From positions 1,736,001 to 1,800,000 of the forward strand of contig NZ_LR797830.1 of the NCBI RefSeq assembly GCF_903064525.1: a stretch of DNA of 64,000 bases, read 5' to 3'. This document shows positions 39,864 through 47,743 of this stretch, in pieces. Under the pieces are notes generated by a model. That model saw only the letters and a list, made by a program, of their open reading frames with translations, had not been told where the DNA came from and did no database searches. Each line of letters opens with the position of its first letter. Position 1 is the first letter of the stretch. The position numbers were made by a program, and so were the translations under genes. The stretch comes from Methylacidimicrobium sp. AP8. GTDB lineage: Bacteria > Verrucomicrobiota > Verrucomicrobiia > Methylacidiphilales > Methylacidiphilaceae.

Positions 39864-40139
39864 CCGATCGGCGTCGCCGGCAGCGGAGGATATTGGTATC
39901 TCCACTCCATGGCGCCCGTCTTGCGGGAAATGCAAGGGCCGGTAAGATTCGAAACGAGAAACGATTTGATGCTGGAATCTTACTGCGATGACAGACACGG
40001 ATTTTTGCGATTCGAGGTGAGCCCGTCGGAGATCGCCTGCGAATATCTCACCGTGCCGAGGCCTCATGAATCCTGGAGAGCCGGTCCTATGCTCTGGGAT
40101 CGCTTCAGGCTCGATCGCAAAACCAAAACCTTGACTTAG
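39864..40139 (+). pseudogene. Possible C-terminal fragment of a calcineurin-like phosphoesterase
   Basis: Open frame from directly after the yajQ stop, with an ATG at 39909 (76 codons from there). The sequence GFLRFEVSPSEIACEYLTVP then PRPHESWRAGPMLWDRFRLD reads like the last strands of metallophosphoesterases of the acid-phosphatase group, which often end in a VPRPxESW segment. The coding-like sequence begins before the ATG (VAGSGGYWYLHS), so the piece looks like a truncated remnant. No metal-binding or catalytic motif remains. It could instead be a small real gene. It ends facing coaX, overlapping its 3' end by four bases. Confidence 0.45.
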
Positions 40140-40969
40140 CCCGCCTCTCCTGCCGGCACTCTCGAAGGGGAATCGGAAGCCGCTCCCGCCTCGCCGCTAG
40201 CGGACGGCGGAGGAGATACGCGAAGCGAGCCGCCGAGCCACCGCCGGCCCAGTATCCGCAACCCCTCCAACGTGAGATGGGGACGCACGCAGGCGATTTC
40301 CGGCAGGCCGCGCGCGACCAGGGCCGCATGGCCGCCGGTCGCCACGACGGTCAATCGGCTCGCGCCGAGCTCCTCGCGGATTCCCTCCAGCAGGCCGCGG
40401 ATCATGGCCCGATAGCCGCAAACCGCCCCCACCCGGATCGCCTCCACGGTGCTCCGGCCGAAACGTCGCTTCGGTTCGCGCAACCGAACTTTCGGTAGGA
40501 GCGCTGTCCGCTCGTGAAGATAGTCGGTCGTCAGGTCGAGGCCGGGAGCGATGACCCCGCCGCAGAACGCCCCGGCCGCGTTCACGATGTCGAAGTTGGT
40601 CGCGGTCCCGAAATCGATGACCACCGCGGGAGGCTTCCAGAAGTGGAGGGCCGCGGCCGCGTTGGCAAGCCGGTCGGCTCCGATTTCCGAGGGGTTAGGA
40701 TAATCGATCGGAAAGCCGAGCGGGGCCCGCCCATGAACCAAAAAAAGGGAACAGGAAAAGAAAGCCGTGAAGATTCCGGTTTTTGCCGGGACCACGCTGG
40801 CCAGGACCACGGGAATGCTCCCATACCGCGCGGCAAGGGAACGGACGTAGGCAGGATCGAGATCCGCCGTGGGCTTCCGTTCCACGCCGACGAGCCTTCC
40901 CCTGCGTACGCTCGCGATCTTGGTCACGGAGTTGCTGATGTCGATGACGAGCATCGGTTCAGCCGGCAT
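40136..40969 (-). CDS. coaX: Type III pantothenate kinase
   Basis: First step of coenzyme A synthesis; CoaX-type kinases need a monovalent cation and are not inhibited by CoA. 277 residues: LVIDISNSVTKIA (the phosphate motif, with Ser where DIGNT has Gly), GADRLANAAAALHFW, VVIDFGTATNFDIVN (catalytic acid region), GGVIAPGLD and LTVVATGGHA. The C-terminal 35 residues are Ser/Ala/Gly-rich. Start ATG 40969; ATG 40954 is also possible. It follows the FabZ-like gene by six bases. Confidence 0.93.
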   Translation of the reverse strand: MPAEPMLVIDISNSVTKIASVRRGRLVGVERKPTADLDPAYVRSLAARYGSIPVVLASVVPAKTGIFTAFFSCSLFLVHGRAPLGFPIDYPNPSEIGADRLANAAAALHFWKPPAVVIDFGTATNFDIVNAAGAFCGGVIAPGLDLTTDYLHERTALLPKVRLREPKRRFGRSTVEAIRVGAVCGYRAMIRGLLEGIREELGASRLTVVATGGHAALVARGLPEIACVRPHLTLEGLRILGRRWLGGSLRVSPPPSASGEAGAASDSPSRVPAGEAG

Positions 40970-40975
40970 AGACCG

Positions 40976-41476
40976 TCAGCCTAGCTCCGGTCGGCTCCCA
41001 TCCAAGACGATCAGCGTGAGCCGCTTCACCCGGGCGACCTCGAGGCCGCCTACCCTCACAATGCCCGAAAAGCAGGCCGCCCTTCCCAACACCCTTGCGA
41101 CACGCAGTTCCAGCGCAAGCCGATCGCCCGGACCGGTCTTCCGAAGGAAGCGGGCGCCGTCGCTCGCGGCAAAAAGAATCTCCCCCGATCTTCCCTTCGC
41201 GCCCACGGTTCTCAGCCATAGGCAACCCGCCTGACCCAGCGACTCGAAAACGATGGCGGCGGGGGTCGTGGGATTGCCCGGATAGTGGCCGCGAAAAAAA
41301 TCTTCCTCGCCCCGGAGGAGGTAGCCGGCCCGCACGCCCCGTTCTTCGACAACCGCCTCATCCAAAAACAGAAACGGCGGCTTCTGCGGCAAAAGACTCT
41401 CGATCTGGCTGCGGGAGAAGACAGAACTCGCCGGAGGGCCGTTCGCTGCCGCCCGCCCGGGGCCTTCGTCTCCCAT
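40976..41476 (-). CDS. FabZ-like 3-hydroxyacyl-ACP dehydratase
   Basis: 166-residue hot-dog-fold protein. LLPQKPPFLFLDEAVV, DFFRGHYPGNPTTPAAIVFESLGQAG contain the His of GHYP (about 63) and the Glu of FESLGQ (about 78), the catalytic pair of FabZ/FabA. Spacing and the RVARVLGRAACFSGIVRVGG stretch fit the fold. It stands outside any fab operon, next to coaX, so it may work on a specialised acyl substrate rather than in bulk fatty acid synthesis. Start at 41476 (MGDEGP...), with a 20-residue non-conserved lead. Confidence 0.85.
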   Translation of the reverse strand: MGDEGPGRAAANGPPASSVFSRSQIESLLPQKPPFLFLDEAVVEERGVRAGYLLRGEEDFFRGHYPGNPTTPAAIVFESLGQAGCLWLRTVGAKGRSGEILFAASDGARFLRKTGPGDRLALELRVARVLGRAACFSGIVRVGGLEVARVKRLTLIVLDGSRPELG

Positions 41477-41498
41477 TCCCGCAGTCTCTCCACCCCGC

Positions 41499-43058
41499 CT
41501 ATCGTTTCACGACAACAAACCGCGTCATCCCATGAGACCAGACCTGCAGGAGGACGTCGCCCTGGCTGGCGTTCGCCGCTTCCTGCGCTTCGCGCACGTT
41601 GTGAACAGCGCGATGATTCACTTGGAGGATGACATCGCCGGGCTGCAGCTGGTTCCGCCCAGGCCGCCCCGCCGGGGAATCCTGGTCAACGTTGGTCACG
41701 ACCACTCCCTGGACCTCCGACGGGATCTCCAATTGCTGCCGAGTCGCGCTGTTGAGATCTGCAATCTCGACGCCGGGAAGGAAGGCCCCCTGCTCCCCTC
41801 CAGGAGCACCCCCGCCGGCCAGCGGCTCGTTCGGACGCTCCTTGAGCACGGTCTGCACCGTCAGCTCCTTCCCGTCGCGCCAGATTTTCAAGGTGATCTT
41901 CGTGCCGGGAGGCGTCTCCGAGACGGCCAGCCGGAAGGCGCGAGGATCGACCACCTTCTGGCCGTTGAACCCGATGATGACGTCTCCGTCCTTGATGCCG
42001 GCCTGCGCCGCGGGCGCGCCCGGGGTAACCTGCTCGACCAGTGCCCCGTACGGCTCGGGCAGCTTGAAGGCCCGTGCCAGCTCCGGAGTGACCTCGGAAA
42101 TGGTGACCCCGAGGAATCCGCGAATTACCCTGCCATGGGTGACGAGCTCCTGCATGACTTTTCGGGCCATGTTCGAGGGAACAGCGAAGCCGATCCCGAG
42201 ATTGCCGACCCGCCCGGGGCTCACGATCGCTGTGTTGATTCCGACAAGCCGCCCCTCGACGTCGACCAGCGCCCCTCCGGAATTCCCCGGATTGATCGCC
42301 GCGTCGGTCTGAATGAAGTCCTCGTACTCCTCGATGCCGATGTCCTTCCGGCCCTTGCCGCTCACGATCCCCATCGTCACCGTCTGGCTCAGCGCGAAGG
42401 GGTTGCCGATCGCGAGCACGATGTCGCCGACCTCGACCTTGTCGCTATCCGTAAAAACCGCTGCCGGGAGATCCTTGGCGTCGATCTTTACCAGGGCGAT
42501 ATCGCTGTAGGGGTCTTTCCCCACCACCTTGGCGGCATACTCCTTCTTGACTTCGCCCAGCAACACCTTGATCTCTTCGGCGACCTCGACGACGTGATTA
42601 TTGGTCAAGATGTATCCGTCCGGGGAAATAATAACCCCGGATCCTAACCCGCTTTGGCGGCGGGAGCGCGGAGGTTGCGAGGGAGCCTGTCTTCGGCCTC
42701 CTTGATCTTCTCCATCCGGCGGGCCGAAAAAGCGGCGGAACGGAGGCTCGTTAAAGAAAGGGAAGGGGGGGAACGGAAAGGGCCAGCCTTCCGGAGCCTT
42801 GACCCGTTGGGTCGTTGTGATCTGGACCACGCTTGGGACAACCTTCTTCACGACAGGAGCGAAGCTCGTCACAAGGCCGACGCCCTGCCGGGATAGCGAG
42901 GCGTCGTCGACCTGAATCGAGAACGAGTTCTCCTTGCTCTGCTTCGAAGGAGCCGCGAGCGTGAGCAACTGCACGGCCGCCGGCGACCGGACGGGGAAGA
43001 AGAAATGGAAAAAGGCGAAGAGAAGCAGGCTGGCGCCGGCGAGCCGAGGAGCTTTCAT
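41499..43058 (-). CDS. degQ: HtrA/Deg-type serine protease with two PDZ domains
   Basis: Periplasmic quality-control protease, 519 residues. Signal peptide about 1-28 (LLLFAFFHFFF). Catalytic triad His155 (TNNHVV), Asp186 (SDIALVKI), Ser260 (NPGNSGGAL). An unusual Pro/Phe-rich insertion (about 90-110, PFPFPPFPFFNEPPFRRFF) precedes the triad. PDZ1 near 340-420, PDZ2 near 435-515. It is closer to DegP/DegQ than the 31.5 kb paralogue and lies 22 bases before the FabZ-like gene. I use ATG 43058, which opens the signal peptide; no good Shine-Dalgarno is seen. Confidence 0.93.
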   Translation of the reverse strand: MKAPRLAGASLLLFAFFHFFFPVRSPAAVQLLTLAAPSKQSKENSFSIQVDDASLSRQGVGLVTSFAPVVKKVVPSVVQITTTQRVKAPEGWPFPFPPFPFFNEPPFRRFFGPPDGEDQGGRRQAPSQPPRSRRQSGLGSGVIISPDGYILTNNHVVEVAEEIKVLLGEVKKEYAAKVVGKDPYSDIALVKIDAKDLPAAVFTDSDKVEVGDIVLAIGNPFALSQTVTMGIVSGKGRKDIGIEEYEDFIQTDAAINPGNSGGALVDVEGRLVGINTAIVSPGRVGNLGIGFAVPSNMARKVMQELVTHGRVIRGFLGVTISEVTPELARAFKLPEPYGALVEQVTPGAPAAQAGIKDGDVIIGFNGQKVVDPRAFRLAVSETPPGTKITLKIWRDGKELTVQTVLKERPNEPLAGGGAPGGEQGAFLPGVEIADLNSATRQQLEIPSEVQGVVVTNVDQDSPAGRPGRNQLQPGDVILQVNHRAVHNVREAQEAANASQGDVLLQVWSHGMTRFVVVKR

Positions 43059-43242
43059 AGGGAATTGGATATGTAAGTGGCGGTAAGGCGGACTTCCGAT
43101 TTTTTTTCGCTGAAGTTGAACGGAAACGCGCTTTGCTTTCAAGCGTGAAAGCGGGTAGCCCTAGACCAAGAAGGAGACATGCGACCTTTGTCGACAGTTG
43201 GCCCTTGACAGAGCGCAAGGATTGCGCCCACTAACGGGTATC

Positions 43243-43350
43243 GTGAGCAAACAGTGGAATAAGGTGGAAAAACGGCGGCGGCGCAAGGCCTATCTGAAGA
43301 GGAAGCGCGAGAAGGCCTCGGCGACGACGGCGACACCCGGAAAGAAGTGA
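43243..43350 (+). CDS. 35-residue very basic small protein
   Basis: GTG 43243 to TGA 43350 encodes MSKQWNKVEKRRRRKAYLKR followed by a Lys/Ala/Thr tail; about 45% of residues are Lys or Arg. It is too short to be in usual ORF lists. The composition and the single helix pattern resemble small ribosome- or RNA-associated proteins. It lies four bases before the YacP-like nuclease gene, in the same operon. TTGACA stands at 43205-43210; a weak CACTAA 18 bases on would put the transcript start at or next to the GTG, hinting at a nearly leaderless mRNA. No named family is recognised. Confidence 0.6.
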   Translation: MSKQWNKVEKRRRRKAYLKRKREKASATTATPGKK

Positions 43351-43354
43351 GGGG

Positions 43355-43837
43355 ATGAAGGCCGAATCCGCCGCCGGGAACGCTCCCGCCGGTCCGGTGC
43401 TGGTCGTCGACGGCCACAGCGTGATTTTCTCATGGAAGGATTTGCGCGATCTCCATGCGCGCGCGCCACGTCAGGCGCGCAGCCTTCTCGCGCAGCGGCT
43501 GCAGCAGCTGCACGACACGAGAGCCTGGATGGTGATCCTGGTTTTCGACGGGCGGTTCGGCTCCCATCGGGAGCGGATCGAGCCGGTGCCGGGAGAGATG
43601 GTCGTCGCCTATTCCTCGCCCGATTGCACGGCGGACGCGCTGATCGAGGCTTTCGTCGCGCAATGGAAGGATCGGCGGCAGGTGACCGTGGTCACCGCCG
43701 ATCAGGCGGAGCGACGCACCGTCGAAGCCCTCGGCGCCTGGTGCTTCTCGCCCGAATGGCTCTCCACGGAACTGCACGAACGGCAAGGCGAGCTGGAGGA
43801 AGCTTTGACTCGCGTCCATCGCAGGGCGCACTGGTGA
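43355..43837 (+). CDS. YacP-like NYN-domain ribonuclease
   Basis: 160 residues of the YacP/DUF901 group of NYN (PIN-like) nucleases; the Bacillus member Rae1 cleaves mRNA in the ribosome. Acidic residues of the site are visible in VLVVDGHSVIF (Asp), ILVFDGRFG (Asp) and CTADALIEAF (Asp), and VTADQAERRTV follows. The start ATG 43355 is four bases after the stop of the small basic protein gene, which makes coupled translation likely. The C-terminal helix is short. A ribosome-linked role is inference from the family. Confidence 0.88.
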   Translation: MKAESAAGNAPAGPVLVVDGHSVIFSWKDLRDLHARAPRQARSLLAQRLQQLHDTRAWMVILVFDGRFGSHRERIEPVPGEMVVAYSSPDCTADALIEAFVAQWKDRRQVTVVTADQAERRTVEALGAWCFSPEWLSTELHERQGELEEALTRVHRRAHW

Positions 43838-43942
43838 GTCCGCCGGCTCGACGCGCCCGGGCCGACGGCAACCGCCGACCCGGCGGGAATCATCGAATCG
43901 AAAAGTCCTTGCTCCGTTAAGGCGGAAACCGGCCACCCACCC

Positions 43943-44905
43943 ATGCGCATCTTATCCGGCATCCAACCGTCGGGGTTTCTTCACTTGGGAAACTACTTCG
44001 GAATGATGCGGCGGGCCATCCAATGGCAAGAGAAGGGAGAGACCTTCCTCTTCATCGCGGATTTCCACGCGCTGACCACGGTCGGCGATCCCGAGGCCTT
44101 GCGCCGCAACGTCCGGGAAGCCGCGCTCGCGTTCCTGGCCTGCGGGCTCGATCCGAAGCGGACGGTCTTTTTCCGGCAGAGTGCGGTACCCGAAGTCCTG
44201 GAGCTTGCGTGGCTGCTTTCTTCGGTCACCCCGGTCGGCCTGCTGGAACGATGCCACAGCTACAAGGACAAGCTCGCCAAGGGGATCGTTCCGACTCATG
44301 CTCTTTTTGCCTATCCGGTTCTCATGGCCGCCGATATCCTGCTCTACCGGGCGGACGTCGTTCCGGTCGGGATCGACCAGAAGCAGCATCTGGAAGTGAC
44401 TCGGGATCTGGCCGCCAAGTTCAACCAGGCCTTCGGCCCGGTCTTCGTGATGCCGAAGGAAGACATCGAAGAAAACGTGGCCTCCGTCCCGGGCATCGAC
44501 GGACAAAAGATGTCGAAATCCTACGGAAACACCCTCGAGCTCTTCGGGGACCGGGAAGAGTTCCGAAGAAGGGTGATGGCGATCCGGACCGACTCGACGC
44601 CCATTGAGGAGCCCAAGCCGATCGCCGGTTCCGTCCTGGTTTCGCTCTACCGCCTCGTCAGCGAGCCGCAGGAATTCGAGGAATTCGTCGCCGCCATGCG
44701 GCGCGGCGGGGTCGGCTACGGGGCGCTGAAGAAGGAGCTTCTTGCCAAGCTCGAGCGTTTTTTGGAGCCTTTCCGCCGGCGATATGAAGAGATAAAAGGC
44801 AAACCGGGCTTCGTGGAAGAGATCTTGGAGGAAGGCGCGCGGACGGCGCGCGCGGCGGCCGCTCCTACATTGGAGTCAGCACGGAGGGCGGTCGGCCTTC
44901 TCTAG
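43943..44905 (+). CDS. trpS: Tryptophanyl-tRNA synthetase
   Basis: Class I synthetase, 320 residues, the short bacterial form. The HIGH-like motif is FLHLGNYFG (about 12-20) and KMSKS (GQKMSKSYGN) is near 190; LLERCHSYKDK and GIDQKQHLEVTRDLA match TrpRS tryptophan-site segments. ATG 43943. The following 130 bases up to the chorismate mutase gene hold no gene. Confidence 0.96.
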   Translation: MRILSGIQPSGFLHLGNYFGMMRRAIQWQEKGETFLFIADFHALTTVGDPEALRRNVREAALAFLACGLDPKRTVFFRQSAVPEVLELAWLLSSVTPVGLLERCHSYKDKLAKGIVPTHALFAYPVLMAADILLYRADVVPVGIDQKQHLEVTRDLAAKFNQAFGPVFVMPKEDIEENVASVPGIDGQKMSKSYGNTLELFGDREEFRRRVMAIRTDSTPIEEPKPIAGSVLVSLYRLVSEPQEFEEFVAAMRRGGVGYGALKKELLAKLERFLEPFRRRYEEIKGKPGFVEEILEEGARTARAAAAPTLESARRAVGLL

Positions 44906-45037
44906 GGGGAAGAAGTTGGGATTGGCGGGGGGAGCCGGGCCGCACCGTGATGGATGTCAGGATCGATCCGAGGAAACAGGGGGCTGGCTGTGGGTGCGTT
45001 TTCCCGCCGCCGGATCCATTCCCACCAGAGATCGCCC

Positions 45038-45931
45038 ATGGATGAGATGAGCCCATCGGAGCGGGAGATCGCCCGGCTTCGCCTCCAGATGGGCGAAATC
45101 GACGCCCGGCTTCTGGCTCTTCTCAACCGGCGCATGGAAATCGCGCGGGCTGTCGGCGATTGGAAGCGCCGGAATGGTTTCTTGATTTTCGATCCGATCC
45201 GGGAAGAAGCGGTGATCGCGGATCTGATCCGGCGCAACGCCGGCTCCCTCTCCGAGCGGGCGATCCGGGCGATCTTCCTGGAAATCTTCTCCAGCGCGCG
45301 GGCCGAGCAAGGAGTGCTGCGCATCGGGTGCGCCGGCGGGGCCGCCGGGTTGCTCGCAGCCCACAGCCGCTTCGGTGCCTCCGATCGCTTCCGTCTGGTC
45401 CGGTCCGCGGCCGAGGGCAAGAGGCTGCTGGCGGCACAGTCGATCGATGTCCTCGTTGTCCCCAAACAGGGACTGCTCGATCTTCCGACCGCGCCCCGCG
45501 AAGCTTCCCCAGCCCTGCCCCCTTGCTGGACCATCCGGGGCGAGATCGATTGCCCCTCCGCTTTCCCGCACAGCCGGGCGGCCCGCTTCGGCTTCTATAT
45601 CGTGACGGCCGGCGGGGGGCAGCCGCTCCCTCCCGACGTTCCGGAGCCGCACAAGGCCGTCTTCTTCCTGGCGGGAGCATCCAGGGAATCGATGGACCGC
45701 TGGACGCGTCGCTGGGGAGGTTGCTGGATTCGGGCCGACGCCCGGAAAAGAGGCAGGGACCCGGCCCGCGAGCCGGAGTCGGCCGCCCTCTGGGAAGTGT
45801 CGGTGCCGCCTCCGCCAGATGCGGTGCAGGCCTGCTGCCGGGAGGTCTGTGGAGATTCCGCTTGGATCGTGCGCTTGGGGACTTACGCTATAGCGAGCGT
45901 CACCTGCAATGAGCAAGCCACCCGGCAATAG
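45038..45931 (+). CDS. Chorismate mutase fused to an eroded prephenate dehydratase-ACT region
   Basis: 297 residues. The first 85 are a good AroQ-type chorismate mutase helix bundle as in P-proteins (MGEIDARLLALLNRRMEIA, FDPIREEAVIADLIRRN). The next segment (LRIGCAGGAAGLLAAHSRFG, then LVRSAAEGKRLLAAQSIDVL) follows the opening of prephenate dehydratase (xAYLGPxGTFS) without its key residues, and that domain is about 75 residues too short; the TRF catalytic motif appears as ARF. The last 80 residues keep the outline of an ACT domain, ending LGTYA like LGSYP, without ESRP. Only the mutase is likely to be active. It ends inside the next gene (23-base overlap). Confidence 0.75.
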   Translation: MDEMSPSEREIARLRLQMGEIDARLLALLNRRMEIARAVGDWKRRNGFLIFDPIREEAVIADLIRRNAGSLSERAIRAIFLEIFSSARAEQGVLRIGCAGGAAGLLAAHSRFGASDRFRLVRSAAEGKRLLAAQSIDVLVVPKQGLLDLPTAPREASPALPPCWTIRGEIDCPSAFPHSRAARFGFYIVTAGGGQPLPPDVPEPHKAVFFLAGASRESMDRWTRRWGGCWIRADARKRGRDPAREPESAALWEVSVPPPPDAVQACCREVCGDSAWIVRLGTYAIASVTCNEQATRQ

Positions 45932-47378
45932 GGACGGAAAGCTCCAATCGGAAGACTCCGAAGCCCGGGCCGTCCGCCCCCCCCTCGCCTCCCGGAGGGG
46001 CCCGCGGGGCAATGCCCCTCCCTGGATGGCGGCAGGTCGGGGAACGCACCGCCCGCCTCGCTCCTTATCCGGCTCGAGCCCGAGCGCATCTGCAACGAAG
46101 GCCGGCGGTTCCGCGCCGGCCGCTCGCCGGCATGCCCCTTCCGATCCGTTCGCCGCTCCGGGCAGTTGGGAAGGAACGGGAGCATCCCGCCTCCGTTCGT
46201 CGACCGCCGTTTCCGACGAGGAGCTGCGCGAGGAGGTTCTCGGAAAGGGAAAGGCGGCGAAGCCCTGTGTCAGCCGCGGACTCTGGATCGCCGTTTTTGC
46301 GCGCCTCTTCTTCTACAGCGCGGTGGCCGCCACAGGGTTCGGAACCTATTATTCCCTGCGTGAAACGCAGATCGACGGTCAGGTCTTTTCCGGCAGGCTT
46401 CCCATGCCGGCCAAGGCGTATATCGTCCACGACTTCTCCGGGGACATACGCGCCTTGCGCCGCGATTGCGGAACCTCGTTAGAGCCCTATAGCCAGACCG
46501 TACACAACTGCGAGCTGGCGCTGCAGCACGTCCGCTCCGACCTTGTGGCCCAGCAGGAACGCATCCGCTTGCTGAAGGAACAGCTGCATTCGGCCGAAGA
46601 GGAGCTCAAGAACGTCGGGAAGGAGGCCCAGGAGAAAGGAAAGGAGCTTTGGGCGACGGAGGGGGCCGCGCTGGAGCGAGAGTACGATGCCGTCAGCGCG
46701 CAGATCGAGTCGAAGTTCCTCGAGCGGAGCAAGCAGATCGGCATACCGCTAGAAGAGAAAGACATCGCGATCCGCGCGCCCGAGGCATGGGCGAACGCCT
46801 ACGAGCTGGCTCTCTATTCCGCGCCTCCTTCCGTAAACGTGACCGAAGAGCGGAAGTGGGCGGAAGAGGGTCTTAAGGTTTGGCACGAATTTCAAAGCAA
46901 TTACGAGCGGAAGAAGCGGGAACTCAAAAAAAAGACCGAGAAACTCCAGGAGCAGGTAGCCCCGAAGGTGGCGGAGATCCGCAATCACATTTCTCTCCTG
47001 GAAGGACGCATTGCGGAGTCGGAAGAGGAGATGGTGCCTCTCCAGCAAGAGTTCACGACGAACCAAGCCGAACTGGCCGCCGCGGCGGAGCGGGCGGCGG
47101 AGGCGCGGGCGACTTTTCAGAAGCAGTTGCTCGCCCTGCCCCGACACTCGATCATCGCCACGATTCCGATCCGGGCCGACGGTCACTTCGAATGGCGCCG
47201 GCTTGATCAGAACGGGCGCTTCCAGAGCGGCCGTTATTTTCTCTGGCTCGTGACCGAGGAAGGAGGCCAGGAGTATTGGAGCCTCTTTCCTTTCACGATT
47301 TCCCCGTACAAGAAGACGGAAATCATCGTACGGGCCAGCAACTTTCTCCCGGTCCATCTACTCTGGGAAGGCTTGTAG
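45909..47378 (+). CDS. Membrane-anchored coiled-coil protein, function unknown
   Basis: 489 residues, no recognised family. N-terminal 115 residues are Arg/Pro/Ser/Gly-rich and probably disordered and cytosolic; a single membrane helix lies near 124-145 (GLWIAVFARLFFYSAVAATG); the rest is outside, with two long charged coiled coils (about 205-260 and 325-400) around a short central domain and a C-terminal domain of about 70 residues (IRADGHFEWRRLDQNGRFQS, then YFLWLVTEEGG). Two cysteines (CGTSLEPYSQTVHNC) might form a disulfide. ATG 45909 overlaps the preceding gene by 23 bases. Confidence 0.75.
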   Translation: MSKPPGNRDGKLQSEDSEARAVRPPLASRRGPRGNAPPWMAAGRGTHRPPRSLSGSSPSASATKAGGSAPAARRHAPSDPFAAPGSWEGTGASRLRSSTAVSDEELREEVLGKGKAAKPCVSRGLWIAVFARLFFYSAVAATGFGTYYSLRETQIDGQVFSGRLPMPAKAYIVHDFSGDIRALRRDCGTSLEPYSQTVHNCELALQHVRSDLVAQQERIRLLKEQLHSAEEELKNVGKEAQEKGKELWATEGAALEREYDAVSAQIESKFLERSKQIGIPLEEKDIAIRAPEAWANAYELALYSAPPSVNVTEERKWAEEGLKVWHEFQSNYERKKRELKKKTEKLQEQVAPKVAEIRNHISLLEGRIAESEEEMVPLQQEFTTNQAELAAAAERAAEARATFQKQLLALPRHSIIATIPIRADGHFEWRRLDQNGRFQSGRYFLWLVTEEGGQEYWSLFPFTISPYKKTEIIVRASNFLPVHLLWEGL

Positions 47379-47384
47379 TCGCCC

Positions 47385-47396
47385 GTTCGATCGAAC
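47385..47396. repeat. Perfect 12-base palindrome after the coiled-coil gene
   Basis: GTTCGATCGAAC, framed by GCCC (47381) and GGGC (47402-47405), makes a GC-capped hairpin a few bases after the stop of the coiled-coil gene. There is no T-run, so it may be a factor-binding site, or a rho-independent terminator without its tail. Confidence 0.4.
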
Positions 47397-47570
47397 GAGG
47401 TGGGCGGGAGGCGCCGGTCGGAGAATACGTCGATATCCCGGACCCGCCGGATCTCTGGCCGGCTTCTTGACGGTTTCCAAGGAACCACGACCACGGAGGA
47501 CATCCGTCGGCAGAGGAAGCTTTCTGGGCCCGGTCACCGCCGGAGGTGACCCGACCGGGGTCGACTTCCG

Positions 47571-47743
47571 GCGGCTGCCGTCACCTGGATTGGGCGAGGC
47601 GTGTCAACGGCCCGATCGCTTGGTTCGCCTGGCTGGCCATCCACTTGGTCTTTTTGATCGGATTCCGCAACAAGGCAGTCGTCCTCTTGGAATGGGCCTG
47701 GGCTTACCTCGCTTACCGCCCGGGAGCCCGCATCATCCTCCGG
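47571..47743 (+). pseudogene. Remnant of a type II NADH dehydrogenase, C-terminal end
   Basis: Translation from about 47603 in one frame gives RVNGPIAWFAWLAIHLVFLI, then [20 protein letters not shown] and PGARII, a clear copy of the membrane-anchoring C-terminus of NDH-2 (xAWLxWLxVHxxFLIGFRNR ... WAWxYxTYxRGARLI). Just upstream, in another frame, AAAVTWIGRGV matches the preceding AVAxIGR segment, so a frameshift separates the two. Nothing of the FAD and NADH domains remains, and the frame just upstream is closed by a stop at 47547. It ends against the 3' end of aroD. The surrounding 334-base gap (47379-47712) holds nothing else. Confidence 0.7.
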
